Source: Roseibium salinum
GTDB lineage: Bacteria > Pseudomonadota > Alphaproteobacteria > Rhizobiales > Stappiaceae
Direction of reading: 5' to 3'
Assembly (NCBI RefSeq): GCF_026240905.1
Contig: NZ_JAPEVI010000003.1
Coordinates: 992,001 to 1,056,000, forward strand
DNA length: 64,000 bases
Under the pieces are notes generated by a model. That model did not search any database, was not told the origin of the DNA, and saw only the letters and a list, made by a program, of their open reading frames with translations. Positions within the stretch are counted from its first letter, which is position 1, and each line of letters starts with the position of its first letter. Shown here in pieces: positions 10,521-18,842 of the stretch. The position numbers and the translations under genes are program-made.

Positions 10521-11331
10521 ATGAACGCTGCAGAGATCACCGATTGGGACGATGCTTACGCGAATGCCGCGCACATTCCGGGGGCAGCGGACTATCCGCC
10601 GCGCTGGACGCAGGAGGCCGAGACATTCCGCAAGACATGGATCGAGAAGGACCTTGGAATCGTTTACGGGGACACTGATCGTCAGCGGATGGATATTTTT
10701 CACCCCGAAGGCGTTTCAAAGGGGCTCGTGGTGTTCGTGCATGGCGGCTACTGGCTGCGATCTCGACAAGTCCTACTGGTCGCATTTCGCGTCCGGCTGC
10801 CTTGGACGGAACTGGTCGGTGTGTCTGCCGTCCTATGATCTGGCGCCAGACGTCCGCATAGCGGATATCACCCGTCAGATCGGCAGGTGCATCTCGCGGG
10901 CGGCCGAACGTATCAGCGGGCCGATACGGCTGACGGGCCATTCCGCCGGCGGGCATCTGGTCACGCGGATGATGAGCGAGGATACACCCCTTATGCCGGA
11001 GGTGCTGAATCGGATCGAAAAGGTTGTGTCGATCAGCGGCTTGCACGATCTGCGGCCGCTCCGGAACACCCGCATGAACGACACCTTCAAGATGAGCGAA
11101 GAAGACGCGGTTGCCGAAAGCCCTGCATTGAAAAAGCCGGCCGGGCCTTGTCCGGTCGTGGCGTGGGTTGGCGGGGCCGAAAGACCGGAATTCATCCGTC
11201 AGTCACGCCTGTTGGCAGAGGCGTGGCCGAATGCCGGGTTCCATGAGGATCAGGGGCGGCACCATTTCGATGTCATCGACGGCTTGAAAGACCCCGATAG
11301 CGAACTGACCTCGACGCTTCTGGCCCCGTAA
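10521..11331 (+). pseudogene. Alpha/beta hydrolase (esterase, kynurenine-formamidase-like), frameshifted
   Basis: The first frame (from ATG 10521, with AGGAG and AAGGA upstream) gives MNAAEITDWDDAYANAAHIP to the oxyanion motif VFVHGGYWLR. The second frame continues DKSYWSHFASGCLGRNWSV, the nucleophile elbow LTGHSAGGHL, and ends with GRHHFDVIDGL, which supplies the catalytic His. The break is one extra base near 10761 in CGATCTCGAC, where family members read HGGYW-R-F/L-DKS. With it removed the protein is 269 residues, normal for this esterase group, with Ser, Asp and His all plausible. Oriented away from the acyl-CoA ligase and just ahead of fumC. Like gltA, the lesion falls where a GANTC site is expected. 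Confidence 0.85.
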
Positions 11332-11352
11332 GCTTTTCATCAGGAGATGCAA

Positions 11353-12738
11353 ATGCGCAGAGAGAGTGACAGCCTAGGTGAGATCGACGTACCGGAGGAC
11401 AAGTACTGGGGCGCGCAGACCCAGAGGTCCATTCAATATTTCTCGATCGGGACCGACCTCATGCCGATCGAACTCATCTATGCCTACGGCATCCTGAAGA
11501 AGGCGGCCGCCCTGACCAATGCCGACCTCGGCCTGTTGAACCGGGACCTGGCTGACCTGATCGTCAAAGCCTGCGATGAAGTGGCGGACGGCCGGCTCGA
11601 TGAGCATTTTCCGCTGCATGTCTGGATGACCGGAAGCGGCACTCAGACCAACATGAACGTCAACGAGGTGATCTCGAACCGGGCAATCGCGATCGCCGGG
11701 GGGATTCTCGGCACGAAGGATCCGGTTCACCCGAACGACCACGTCAACATGTCCCAGTCGTCGAACGACACGTTCCCGGCTGCAATGCACATGGCCGCCG
11801 CCATTCAGGCGACGCACCGTCTGCTTCCGGGCGTTCAGGCGCTTCATGACAGCCTGCAGGCCAAGGCAGAGGAATGGGACGAGATCATCAAGATCGGCCG
11901 GACCCACATGCAGGACGCGACGCCCTTGACCCTCGGGCAGGAGTTTTCCGGATATGTCGAAATGCTGCGGCAGGACATTCAGCGTATCGATTTCGTCCTG
12001 ACGGATGTCTATGAGATTGCGCTGGGAGGTACAGCCGTCGGAACGGGAATCAATACGCATCCCGAATTCGCCGCCAGGTCAGCGGCGAAGATCTCGGAGC
12101 TCACCGGCTTGCCTTTCGTCACCGCTCCCAACAAGTTCGCGGTTCAGGGCAGCCATGATGCGCTTGTGATGCTCAGTGGCGCACTCCGGACGCTGGCAAC
12201 GTCCCTGTTCAAGATTGCCAACGATATCCGGCTATTGTCCTGCGGACCGCGTTGCGGCTTCTATGAGCTGATCATTCCCGCAAACGAGCCGGGGTCGTCG
12301 ATCATGCCGGGCAAGGTCAACCCGACCCAGTGTGAAGCACTGGCCATGGTCGCGGCCCAGGTGATGGGCAACGATGTGGCTGTGGGCATCGGCGGGGCGA
12401 GCGGGTATCTGGAAATGAACGTCTACAAGCCGCTGATGATCAATTCCATCCTGCAATCGATCCGGATCATGGGCGACGGTTGCACGAATTTTGCCAAGTA
12501 CCTGGTGGACGGAATGCAGCCGAATGAGAAGCGGATCCAGGAGTATCTCGACCAGTCCCTGATGCTGGTGACCGCGCTCAGTCCGGTGATCGGGTACGAC
12601 AAGGCCAGTCACGCCGCGCATCATGCCTTTGAACATGACCTGACCCTGAAGCAGGCCTGTCTGGATCTCGGGTTCGTCAGCGAAGAGGAGTTTGACCGGA
12701 TCGTTGATCCCGCCAAGATGCTGGGCCCCTCCCTCTGA
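11353..12738 (+). CDS. fumC: Class II fumarate hydratase (fumarase C)
   Basis: A 461-residue oxygen-stable fumarase that interconverts fumarate and malate in the TCA cycle. Evidence: [18 protein letters not shown] at the N-terminus, [55 protein letters not shown] and the superfamily signature [11 protein letters not shown] with its catalytic loop serine. Two ATGs are possible: AGGAG touches the first (11347) but sits six bases before the second (11353), so the second is the better start. It lies between the hydrolase and the sugar-acid genes, and a hairpin follows it. Confidence 0.95.
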   Translation: MRRESDSLGEIDVPEDKYWGAQTQRSIQYFSIGTDLMPIELIYAYGILKKAAALTNADLGLLNRDLADLIVKACDEVADGRLDEHFPLHVWMTGSGTQTNMNVNEVISNRAIAIAGGILGTKDPVHPNDHVNMSQSSNDTFPAAMHMAAAIQATHRLLPGVQALHDSLQAKAEEWDEIIKIGRTHMQDATPLTLGQEFSGYVEMLRQDIQRIDFVLTDVYEIALGGTAVGTGINTHPEFAARSAAKISELTGLPFVTAPNKFAVQGSHDALVMLSGALRTLATSLFKIANDIRLLSCGPRCGFYELIIPANEPGSSIMPGKVNPTQCEALAMVAAQVMGNDVAVGIGGASGYLEMNVYKPLMINSILQSIRIMGDGCTNFAKYLVDGMQPNEKRIQEYLDQSLMLVTALSPVIGYDKASHAAHHAFEHDLTLKQACLDLGFVSEEEFDRIVDPAKMLGPSL

Positions 12739-12747
12739 AGGCAAGAT

Positions 12748-12774
12748 CCCGGCCGCGTGCAACGCGCGGCCGGG
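12748..12774. terminator. GC-rich hairpin between convergent fumC and FAH-family gene
   Basis: A 10-bp perfect stem (12748-12757 with 12765-12774) has a 7-nt loop. No U-tract follows on either strand, so termination is plausible but not certain. Confidence 0.5.
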
Positions 12775-12823
12775 AGGACGCCGGAAGAACAACAGGAAAG
12801 GAAAGCGATTCGTCAGCCGGTTG

Positions 12824-13972
12824 CTAAAGCAGATCGCGCTGGGCGAGATTTCGCATCAGGTGGCTGATACCGAAGGTCCATTCAGGACATTCGGTGGACA
12901 GGCGCACCGTGTTCCTGAGCGTCCCAAAACCCGGGGCGGAAATGGACACCACATCGCCGAGCTTGTGGGTGAAGCCTTCCCCATCCGTGTCGCGGTCTTT
13001 CGTCGGAGCGAACAAGGTGCCCAGAAACAGCACGATCCCGTCCGGATACTGATGGTGCCGGCCGAGCGTCTGGCGAACGAGGTCTTCCGGGTCCCGGCTG
13101 ATCTCCTTCATCGAGGAATGGCCTTCGAGAACGAACCCGTCCGTTCCTTCGACCCTCAGGTCGAGTTCCGCGGCCCGCACGTCCTCGAGGGTGAAGGTTG
13201 CGTCGAACAGACGGATCATCGGACCGATGGCACAGGAAGCGTTGTTGTCCTTTGCCTTGGAAAGAAGCAGGGCCGACCGGCCCTCGACGTCCCTGAGGTT
13301 CACGTCATTGCCGAGGGCGGCGCCGACGATTCTTCCCTTCGAGGAGACCGCCAGGACCACTTCAGGTTCCGGGTTGTTCCACTTCGAAATCGGGTGCAGT
13401 CCCACTTCCGCGCCGGGTCCTACGGAGGACAGAACCTGGGCCTTGGAAAAGACTTCAGCGTCCGGGCCGATGCCGACTTCCAGGTATTGGCTCCACAGCC
13501 CTTCGGCAATCAGCGCCTGCTTGACCTTTGCCGCCTGTTCCGACCCGGCCTTTATGTTGCGCAGGCTGTCGCCGATGGCGCCGCCCACGCGCGCGCGGAT
13601 TTCCTGAGCCTTGTGCGGATCGCCCGCAGCCTGCTCCTCGATGACACGCTCGACCATGGAACTGGCGAAGGTGACGCCGCAGGCTTTGACGGACTGCAGG
13701 TCGCAGGGCGCCAGGAAGTGAATGGTGTCCCGGGCGCCCGGCTGTGCCGCCGCAATCACTTCCAGGGAGCCAAGAGAACTGCCGGCGGCTTCCGCCACGA
13801 AGGCTGCCGGGTCGTCCATTTCGCAGATCTCGCGGACGGTGGGTGCCGTTTTGGAGGTGATGTCGACCACGTGGCCATCGCGTATCGTGACCACTGCGGG
13901 ACCGTTCACGTCGGGACGCCAGACGCGGCCGATGAATGTTCCGGTGAGTTCAGCAGGTTCCAGGAAGCTCAT
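12824..13972 (-). CDS. FAH-family protein, probable 2-keto-3-deoxy-pentonate dehydratase
   Basis: A 382-residue member of the fumarylacetoacetate hydrolase superfamily. The C-terminal FAH domain (about 170-370) has WNNPEPEVVLAVSSKG, GNDVNLRDVEG and LLLSKAKDNNASCAIGP, which carry the usual metal-binding Glu and Asp residues. The N-terminal half has FLAPCDLQSVKACGVTFASS. Known family members of this length in alphaproteobacteria include the 2-keto-3-deoxyxylonate dehydratase (XylX-like) of the oxidative pentose route. The divergent neighbour is an alpha-ketoglutarate-semialdehyde-type dehydrogenase and a FadR-type regulator follows that, the set expected for converting a keto-deoxy sugar acid to alpha-ketoglutarate. 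The exact sugar is unknown. Confidence 0.85.
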   Translation of the reverse strand: MSFLEPAELTGTFIGRVWRPDVNGPAVVTIRDGHVVDITSKTAPTVREICEMDDPAAFVAEAAGSSLGSLEVIAAAQPGARDTIHFLAPCDLQSVKACGVTFASSMVERVIEEQAAGDPHKAQEIRARVGGAIGDSLRNIKAGSEQAAKVKQALIAEGLWSQYLEVGIGPDAEVFSKAQVLSSVGPGAEVGLHPISKWNNPEPEVVLAVSSKGRIVGAALGNDVNLRDVEGRSALLLSKAKDNNASCAIGPMIRLFDATFTLEDVRAAELDLRVEGTDGFVLEGHSSMKEISRDPEDLVRQTLGRHHQYPDGIVLFLGTLFAPTKDRDTDGEGFTHKLGDVVSISAPGFGTLRNTVRLSTECPEWTFGISHLMRNLAQRDLL

Positions 13973-14253
13973 GACAGATCCTTGTTCGTCTCAGGCAGAT
14001 TGCTTAGCGCGAAAAAAAACGCCCAACAATAGCGCCGGCCATTCGAGAACCCAATTAGCTGCCCTTGACGACCGGTTGCCCATAGACCAGATCATGGATG
14101 TCGGCCGTCGAGGCCTTCGAAGGCGCCAGGCCTTGCCGCAACCGGCATGCCGGCCTTGTCTCCATCAGGACAGGCGCCCAGACATTTTCCGCTTCCGCAT
14201 CCCGGGGCGGATATCCCGCCAATAGTTAGATCCGGATTTCAAAGGCAAAAAGC

Positions 14254-15768
14254 ATGAGTTTTACCCCGAAAGGCAAACACCTGATCGCAGGCGAATGGGT
14301 CTCTTCCGAAGAGACCTTTTCCAATCTTCCGATGGAAGGCGAAGCTGCACGGTTTGCGGAGGGAACGCCGGCAGACATCGACCAGGCGGCTCAGACTGCC
14401 GAAGAGGCATTCTGGTCATTCTCGGCCAGCTCAAGGGCGGACCGTGCCGCCTTCCTGAACAAGATCGCCGACGAGATCGAAGCCCGCGGCGATGCGATCA
14501 CGGCAATCGGCACAGTGGAAACCGGGCTCCCCGCCGCACGCCTGCAGGGTGAGCGCGGACGGACCACCGGCCAGCTCCGCCTGTTTGCCCAGTTCATTGA
14601 AGACGGTGACTACCTCGACAGGCGTCACGATGAAGCTCTGCCGGACCGCAAGCCGCTGCCGCGTCCCGATCTTCGCCTGATGCAGCGGCCAGTCGGGCCG
14701 GTGGGTGTTTTCGGCGCGTCCAACTTTCCGTTGGCCTTCTCGACCGCAGGGGGCGATACCGCATCCGCACTGGCGGCCGGGTGCCCGGTGGTCGTGAAGG
14801 GGCATCCCGCTCACCCGGGCACGGCGGAGATCGTTGCCGAGGCGATCCTTGCCGCCATAGAGGCGTGCAATCTGCACAAGGGCGTCTTCAGCCTGGTCCA
14901 GGGGTCTTCCAAGGAGGTTGGCGCCGCACTGGTCCAGCATCCCCTGATCAAGGCCGTCGGCTTCACGGGGTCGCTCGGAGCGGGCCGCGCCTTGTTCGAT
15001 CTTTGCGCATCCCGTCCCGAGCCGATTCCGTTCTTCGGGGAGCTCGGCAGCGTCAATCCGATATTCCTGCTGCCAGAAGCGTTAAAGTCGCGCGGCGAAA
15101 CGATCGGCGTTGGCTGGGCTGCTTCGCTCTCCATGGGAACCGGCCAGTTCTGCACCAATCCCGGCGTGTCGATCGCAGTCGAGGGGCCGGATGCGGATGC
15201 CTGTTTGGAGGCTGCGACCGCCGCTCTTGTGGAGGTTGGTGAACAGGCCATGCTGACGCCCGGCATCGCAAACGCCTTTGAAGGTGGTCAGAAGCGGATT
15301 GCGGCGACAAGCGGCGTCCGCGAGGTCCTGAAATCAGGCTGTTCCGCGCGCGGAGCCTCGCCCTATCTCTATGCGACGACCGGTGCCGAGTGGCTCGCCA
15401 ATGAGGAACTTGGTGAGGAAGTCTTCGGACCGTTGGGCATCTTCGTCACCGTCAAGGACTTCGACGAGATGGTTGCTGTCGCAAAGTCTTTCCAGGGGCA
15501 GTTGACCGCGACCCTGCATATGGATCGGGACGACACGCAAAAGGCCGGTACGCTCGTGCCGATCCTGGAGCGGAAAGCGGGAAGGATACTGGTAAGCGGA
15601 TTTCCGACCGGCGTTGAAGTCAGCGATGCCATGGTCCACGGCGGACCTTATCCGGCTTCCACCAATTTTGGCGCAACCTCCGTCGGCACGATGGCCATCC
15701 GCCGCTTCCTGCGGCCGGTCTGCTACCAGAATTTCCCGGACGGGATACTTCCTGCCGACCTGGCCTAA
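14254..15768 (+). CDS. NADP-dependent aldehyde dehydrogenase, probable alpha-ketoglutarate semialdehyde dehydrogenase
   Basis: A 504-residue aldehyde dehydrogenase. The substrate/cofactor segment is GPVGVFGASNFPLAF, the NAD(P)-binding loop is VGFTGSLGAGRALF, the catalytic Glu is in FFGELGSVNP and the catalytic Cys is in GTGQFCTNPG. These variants are typical of the 2,5-dioxovalerate (alpha-ketoglutarate semialdehyde) dehydrogenases, which finish the oxidative degradation of pentonates, glucarate and hydroxyproline. AAGG stands before the ATG. It is divergent from the FAH gene across a 281-bp spacer that should contain both promoters and the regulator's operator; I found no clear palindrome there. 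It is convergent with the GntR gene. Confidence 0.9.
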   Translation: MSFTPKGKHLIAGEWVSSEETFSNLPMEGEAARFAEGTPADIDQAAQTAEEAFWSFSASSRADRAAFLNKIADEIEARGDAITAIGTVETGLPAARLQGERGRTTGQLRLFAQFIEDGDYLDRRHDEALPDRKPLPRPDLRLMQRPVGPVGVFGASNFPLAFSTAGGDTASALAAGCPVVVKGHPAHPGTAEIVAEAILAAIEACNLHKGVFSLVQGSSKEVGAALVQHPLIKAVGFTGSLGAGRALFDLCASRPEPIPFFGELGSVNPIFLLPEALKSRGETIGVGWAASLSMGTGQFCTNPGVSIAVEGPDADACLEAATAALVEVGEQAMLTPGIANAFEGGQKRIAATSGVREVLKSGCSARGASPYLYATTGAEWLANEELGEEVFGPLGIFVTVKDFDEMVAVAKSFQGQLTATLHMDRDDTQKAGTLVPILERKAGRILVSGFPTGVEVSDAMVHGGPYPASTNFGATSVGTMAIRRFLRPVCYQNFPDGILPADLA

Positions 15769-15774
15769 ACGGTT

Positions 15775-15803
15775 CCGGAGGCGGATCCCGTATCTGCCTC
15801 CGG
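15775..15803. terminator. Hairpin between convergent dehydrogenase and GntR genes
   Basis: An 8-bp perfect GC stem (15775-15782 with 15796-15803) with a 13-nt loop sits in the 40-bp gap between two converging genes. No strong U-tract. Confidence 0.5.
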
Positions 15804-15808
15804 CTGCG

Positions 15809-16564
15809 CTATGCGACCGACGCTCCGAATATCTTATCGGCGATCATCTTGTTCTGACCGAGGAGGGCGCGCATTCGGGACCTTGAAAGCTCGGCGTCGC
15901 CCGCAACGATGGCGTCCGCGACGCTGATATGCGCCAGGCGTGACTCGAGGTGGTCGGGGACGCCTTCGCAGCGCGCGGTGTAGGAGAAGATCAGCACCGC
16001 GTGGACCAGACGCTGCAATTGGGCGAGCATAAGGTTGCCGCTGGCCTGAAGGATCGTCGCGTGGAAGGTGTAGTCGGCGGCGATCATGGCGCTTTCGCCG
16101 GCATCGGGGCAGATGCTTTCGGCAGCTGACAGTATCCTGCTGCGCTGCTGCTGACTCGCATTCAGCGCCGCAAGGGCAGCGGCTTCCGGTTCGAAAATGA
16201 AACGCAGTTCCGTGGCTTCGGAATAGATCCGGGCCGTCTGCGGACTGTCGTGATCGTGCCAGCGGATGACGTCGGGATCCATAAGATTCCAGTCATCGAA
16301 CGGACAGACCCGGGAACCGTATCGCCGGGCCGTGCGGACCATCCCTTTACCGCAGAGCACCTTGACCGCTTCGCGTACGACTGTTCGCGACACCCCGAGG
16401 GCAGTCACCAGTTCGTCTTCCTTTGGCAGGATTGCGCCCGCTTTGTAGTCGCCTCGGGCGATGCGTCTGCCCAGATGTTCGACAGTATCTTTCACTGCGC
16501 CCGTGGGCAGGGACGTGAGAATTCTGTCCGGTAGTTCGAATAGAATGCGGTCTGACGTTTTCAT
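15809..16564 (-). CDS. GntR/FadR-family transcriptional regulator (FCD domain)
   Basis: A 251-residue regulator. The N-terminal winged helix (about 25-95) has LPKEDELVTALGVSRTVVREAVKVL, shown here in parts as LGVSRTVVREAVKVL, the GntR recognition helix. The C-terminal all-helical FCD ligand domain (about 105-240) has LRFIFEPEAAALAA and the metal-site histidines expected from DYTFHATILQASGN and HISVADAIVAGD. Members of this subfamily usually repress sugar-acid catabolism and respond to a pathway intermediate. Its position next to the FAH/semialdehyde dehydrogenase pair suggests it controls them. Operator not identified. Confidence 0.92.
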   Translation of the reverse strand: MKTSDRILFELPDRILTSLPTGAVKDTVEHLGRRIARGDYKAGAILPKEDELVTALGVSRTVVREAVKVLCGKGMVRTARRYGSRVCPFDDWNLMDPDVIRWHDHDSPQTARIYSEATELRFIFEPEAAALAALNASQQQRSRILSAAESICPDAGESAMIAADYTFHATILQASGNLMLAQLQRLVHAVLIFSYTARCEGVPDHLESRLAHISVADAIVAGDAELSRSRMRALLGQNKMIADKIFGASVA

Positions 16565-17229
16565 CGAGGCATCCCTGTAGGCCTCAAGTTCGCAGATGGA
16601 ATACTTCAGGCAGGTATCGAAATTCTATTCTGTTCTACAGAGGAATTCGCCGGAGTACCAGAAGCAAAGCGTTCTCTACTTCTTTTGAGAAGGCGTGGGT
16701 TTGCGCAACCGTACCGCAGCGTTTGATTTGGATAAGGCGAGACGTCTTCTGCATCAGTTGTGATGCTTTGTGAGATTGTTACTGTCGTGAGTCCACGACG
16801 AAAATCGCAGACAGCGAGCGTCTTGATCACATCACTTCCTGATACTTAAACGCAGAGAGCGAACCGGCATGACTTGCTGCCGGAAATAATTGCGCGGTGC
16901 AAAGCCGCTCGTGATCGTAAAGGCAGAAAGAGTTGCAGTAATCGTATGCGTTTCACACGTTGAGCGACAGGGCTGTTCTAATTTACAATTGATTTTTATG
17001 GAAAATTTAGAAAACCTACCCAAAATGTCGTATGATCCCACACCCTGATCAACCCGGCGAAATTGTAGGTCAAATGTTGATGAGGCTGCTGGGCATTGTT
17101 GTTGTGTCCGTGAATCAACTATTGATAGACCTGTCCGAGGTTGTCGTGAGGATTTTCCCTCCCAGGGGCGAACACAGCAATGCGGAATTGCGCTGTTTCC
17201 GATAGCCGGAGACGGGCAGACAGTTTGAG
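16565..17229. other. 665-bp intergenic region, no gene recognised
   Basis: A relatively AT-rich spacer between the GntR gene and the histidine kinase, which point away from each other, so it should hold both promoters. Short open frames on the minus strand (16606-16830 and 16832-17041) have no recognisable features and I do not call them. I see no tRNA, hairpin terminator or clear repeat. Confidence 0.5.
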
Positions 17230-18841
17230 GTGGGCGTCTTGAATCTCAGTGGCAGTACGTCGTTGCCATTTACCCCAGACGAGATGGGTCGCACGAGCCT
17301 GTCCCGCACCTTCATTTTCTATACGCTTGGCCTGTTCGCGATACTTGGCGTCATCTTCATTGCCATCCTGACAAAAATCACCTGGGATGCCTCGCATGCG
17401 CGCGCCATTCGGGTGACGGAAGCGTTTTTCCAGGCCACCAAGCGACCGTTCGAGCGGGCGATCTGGACCGTCAATGCAGATGCAACCCTTCAACTCATTC
17501 GCGGGCTCGAAAGTCTCGACGTGGTCGAAAGCGTCTGGGTGGAAACGCCGGATACGGGAAATTTCGGCGAGCCTGTGACCGGGCCGCGCCAGGCTGAAGC
17601 GCTGACCTACACGCTGAACTCGCCGAGCACGATCCTGCACAAGGATGCGATCGGCAAGGTATTCATTCTGATCGACCGGAACACGATTTCGTATGAAATC
17701 GTCTCCACGGTCGGCTTCATCGTAACGGCGATCATTCTCTATCTGATACTGCTGGCGATCGTGATCAGGACAGTGTTCCGCCGCCTGATTGGGCGCCCTT
17801 TGTCGACAATCGTCAATTACCTGTCCACACCCCGGCTTATCGAGGATCCTCCAAGTGCGGAATTGATGCCCGGCCGCAATGACGAGATCGGCATTCTGGC
17901 CAGCAGCCTGCAATCGATGGTCCAGCGACGCCATCTGGATTTGCAGAAGATTCAGGAATACCAGACCAATCTGGAGGAATTGGTGACCCACCGGACGGAG
18001 CAGCTCAAGCTGGTACAGGAAGAACTCATTCAGGCGGACAATCTTGCGGCCCTGGGAGCACTGGTCGCCGGCGTTTCGCATGAGTTGAACACGCCGCTCG
18101 GCAATGCCCTGATGGCGGCGACGACCATCAAGGATCTGACCGGATCTATCCACCGAGAGCTCGAGCAGAAGACCTTGAGCAAGGAGGGGCTCGAAAACGA
18201 GGTCGAGCGGATTTCCCAGACCGCAAGCATTATCGAAAAGACGTTGGGGCGGGCCCGCGAACTGGTCGGCAACTTCCGGCAGGTCGCGGTCGACCGGCAG
18301 AGCGAGAGAAGGCGAACCTTCAATTTCGATCATATCATCCGGGAAACCCTGGCCACGCTTCAGCCCACCATCAAGAAGACACCATTCACGATAGAACTTG
18401 ATCTGAATGCCGACGAGGTCGTCGACAGCTATCCCGGTGCCGTCAGCCAACTTGTTTCGAGATCTTATCGAAAACGCCATCAAGCACGGCTATGAGGGCC
18501 GCGAAGAAGGCAGGATCAAGCTATCTTCGCGGATCGTGACGCAGCAGGAGCACGGCCGCAACGGCGGTCGGGGAAAGGCGATCGTCCTGAAATGCAGGGA
18601 CTACGGAGTTGGTATTCCGGACAAGAATCTGAAAAGAGTCTTTGAGCCTTTCTTTACGACGAAATTCGGCAAGGGAGGCTCGGGACTCGGCATGGCGATC
18701 TGTTATCAGTTGGTGACAGAAGCTCTGAATGGAACGATTTCCATTTCCTCGACCGTGGGATCGGGTACGGAATTCACGATTGAAATACCTGTCAGCGCCG
18801 AGCAAGAGGCCAGGACACCAATAAGAACAAAGGTGCACTAA
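17230..18841 (+). pseudogene. Membrane sensor histidine kinase, frameshifted before the ATPase N-box
   Basis: The first frame starts at GTG 17230. It has a membrane segment (IFYTLGLFAILGVIFIAIL), a periplasmic domain of about 110 residues, a second membrane segment (GFIVTAIILYLILLAIVI), a HAMP-like linker with a coiled region, and the HisKA box VAGVSHELNTPLGNAL with the phospho-accepting His. The HATPase domain continues in another frame: DLIENAIKHGYEG, DYGVGIPDKNLKRVFEPFF and GGSGLGMAICYQLV. One extra base near 18461 (CGAGATCTT, where the N-box needs S-N/S-L-I-E-N) is the only lesion. The response regulator gene begins one base after the stop, so it is its likely partner. The signal is unknown. 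Confidence 0.88.
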
Positions 18842-18842
18842 A

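Noticed and set aside
12692..14032. A 446-codon plus-strand frame over the FAH-family gene
   Set aside because: The opposite strand encodes a recognisable FAH enzyme; this frame has no family features.
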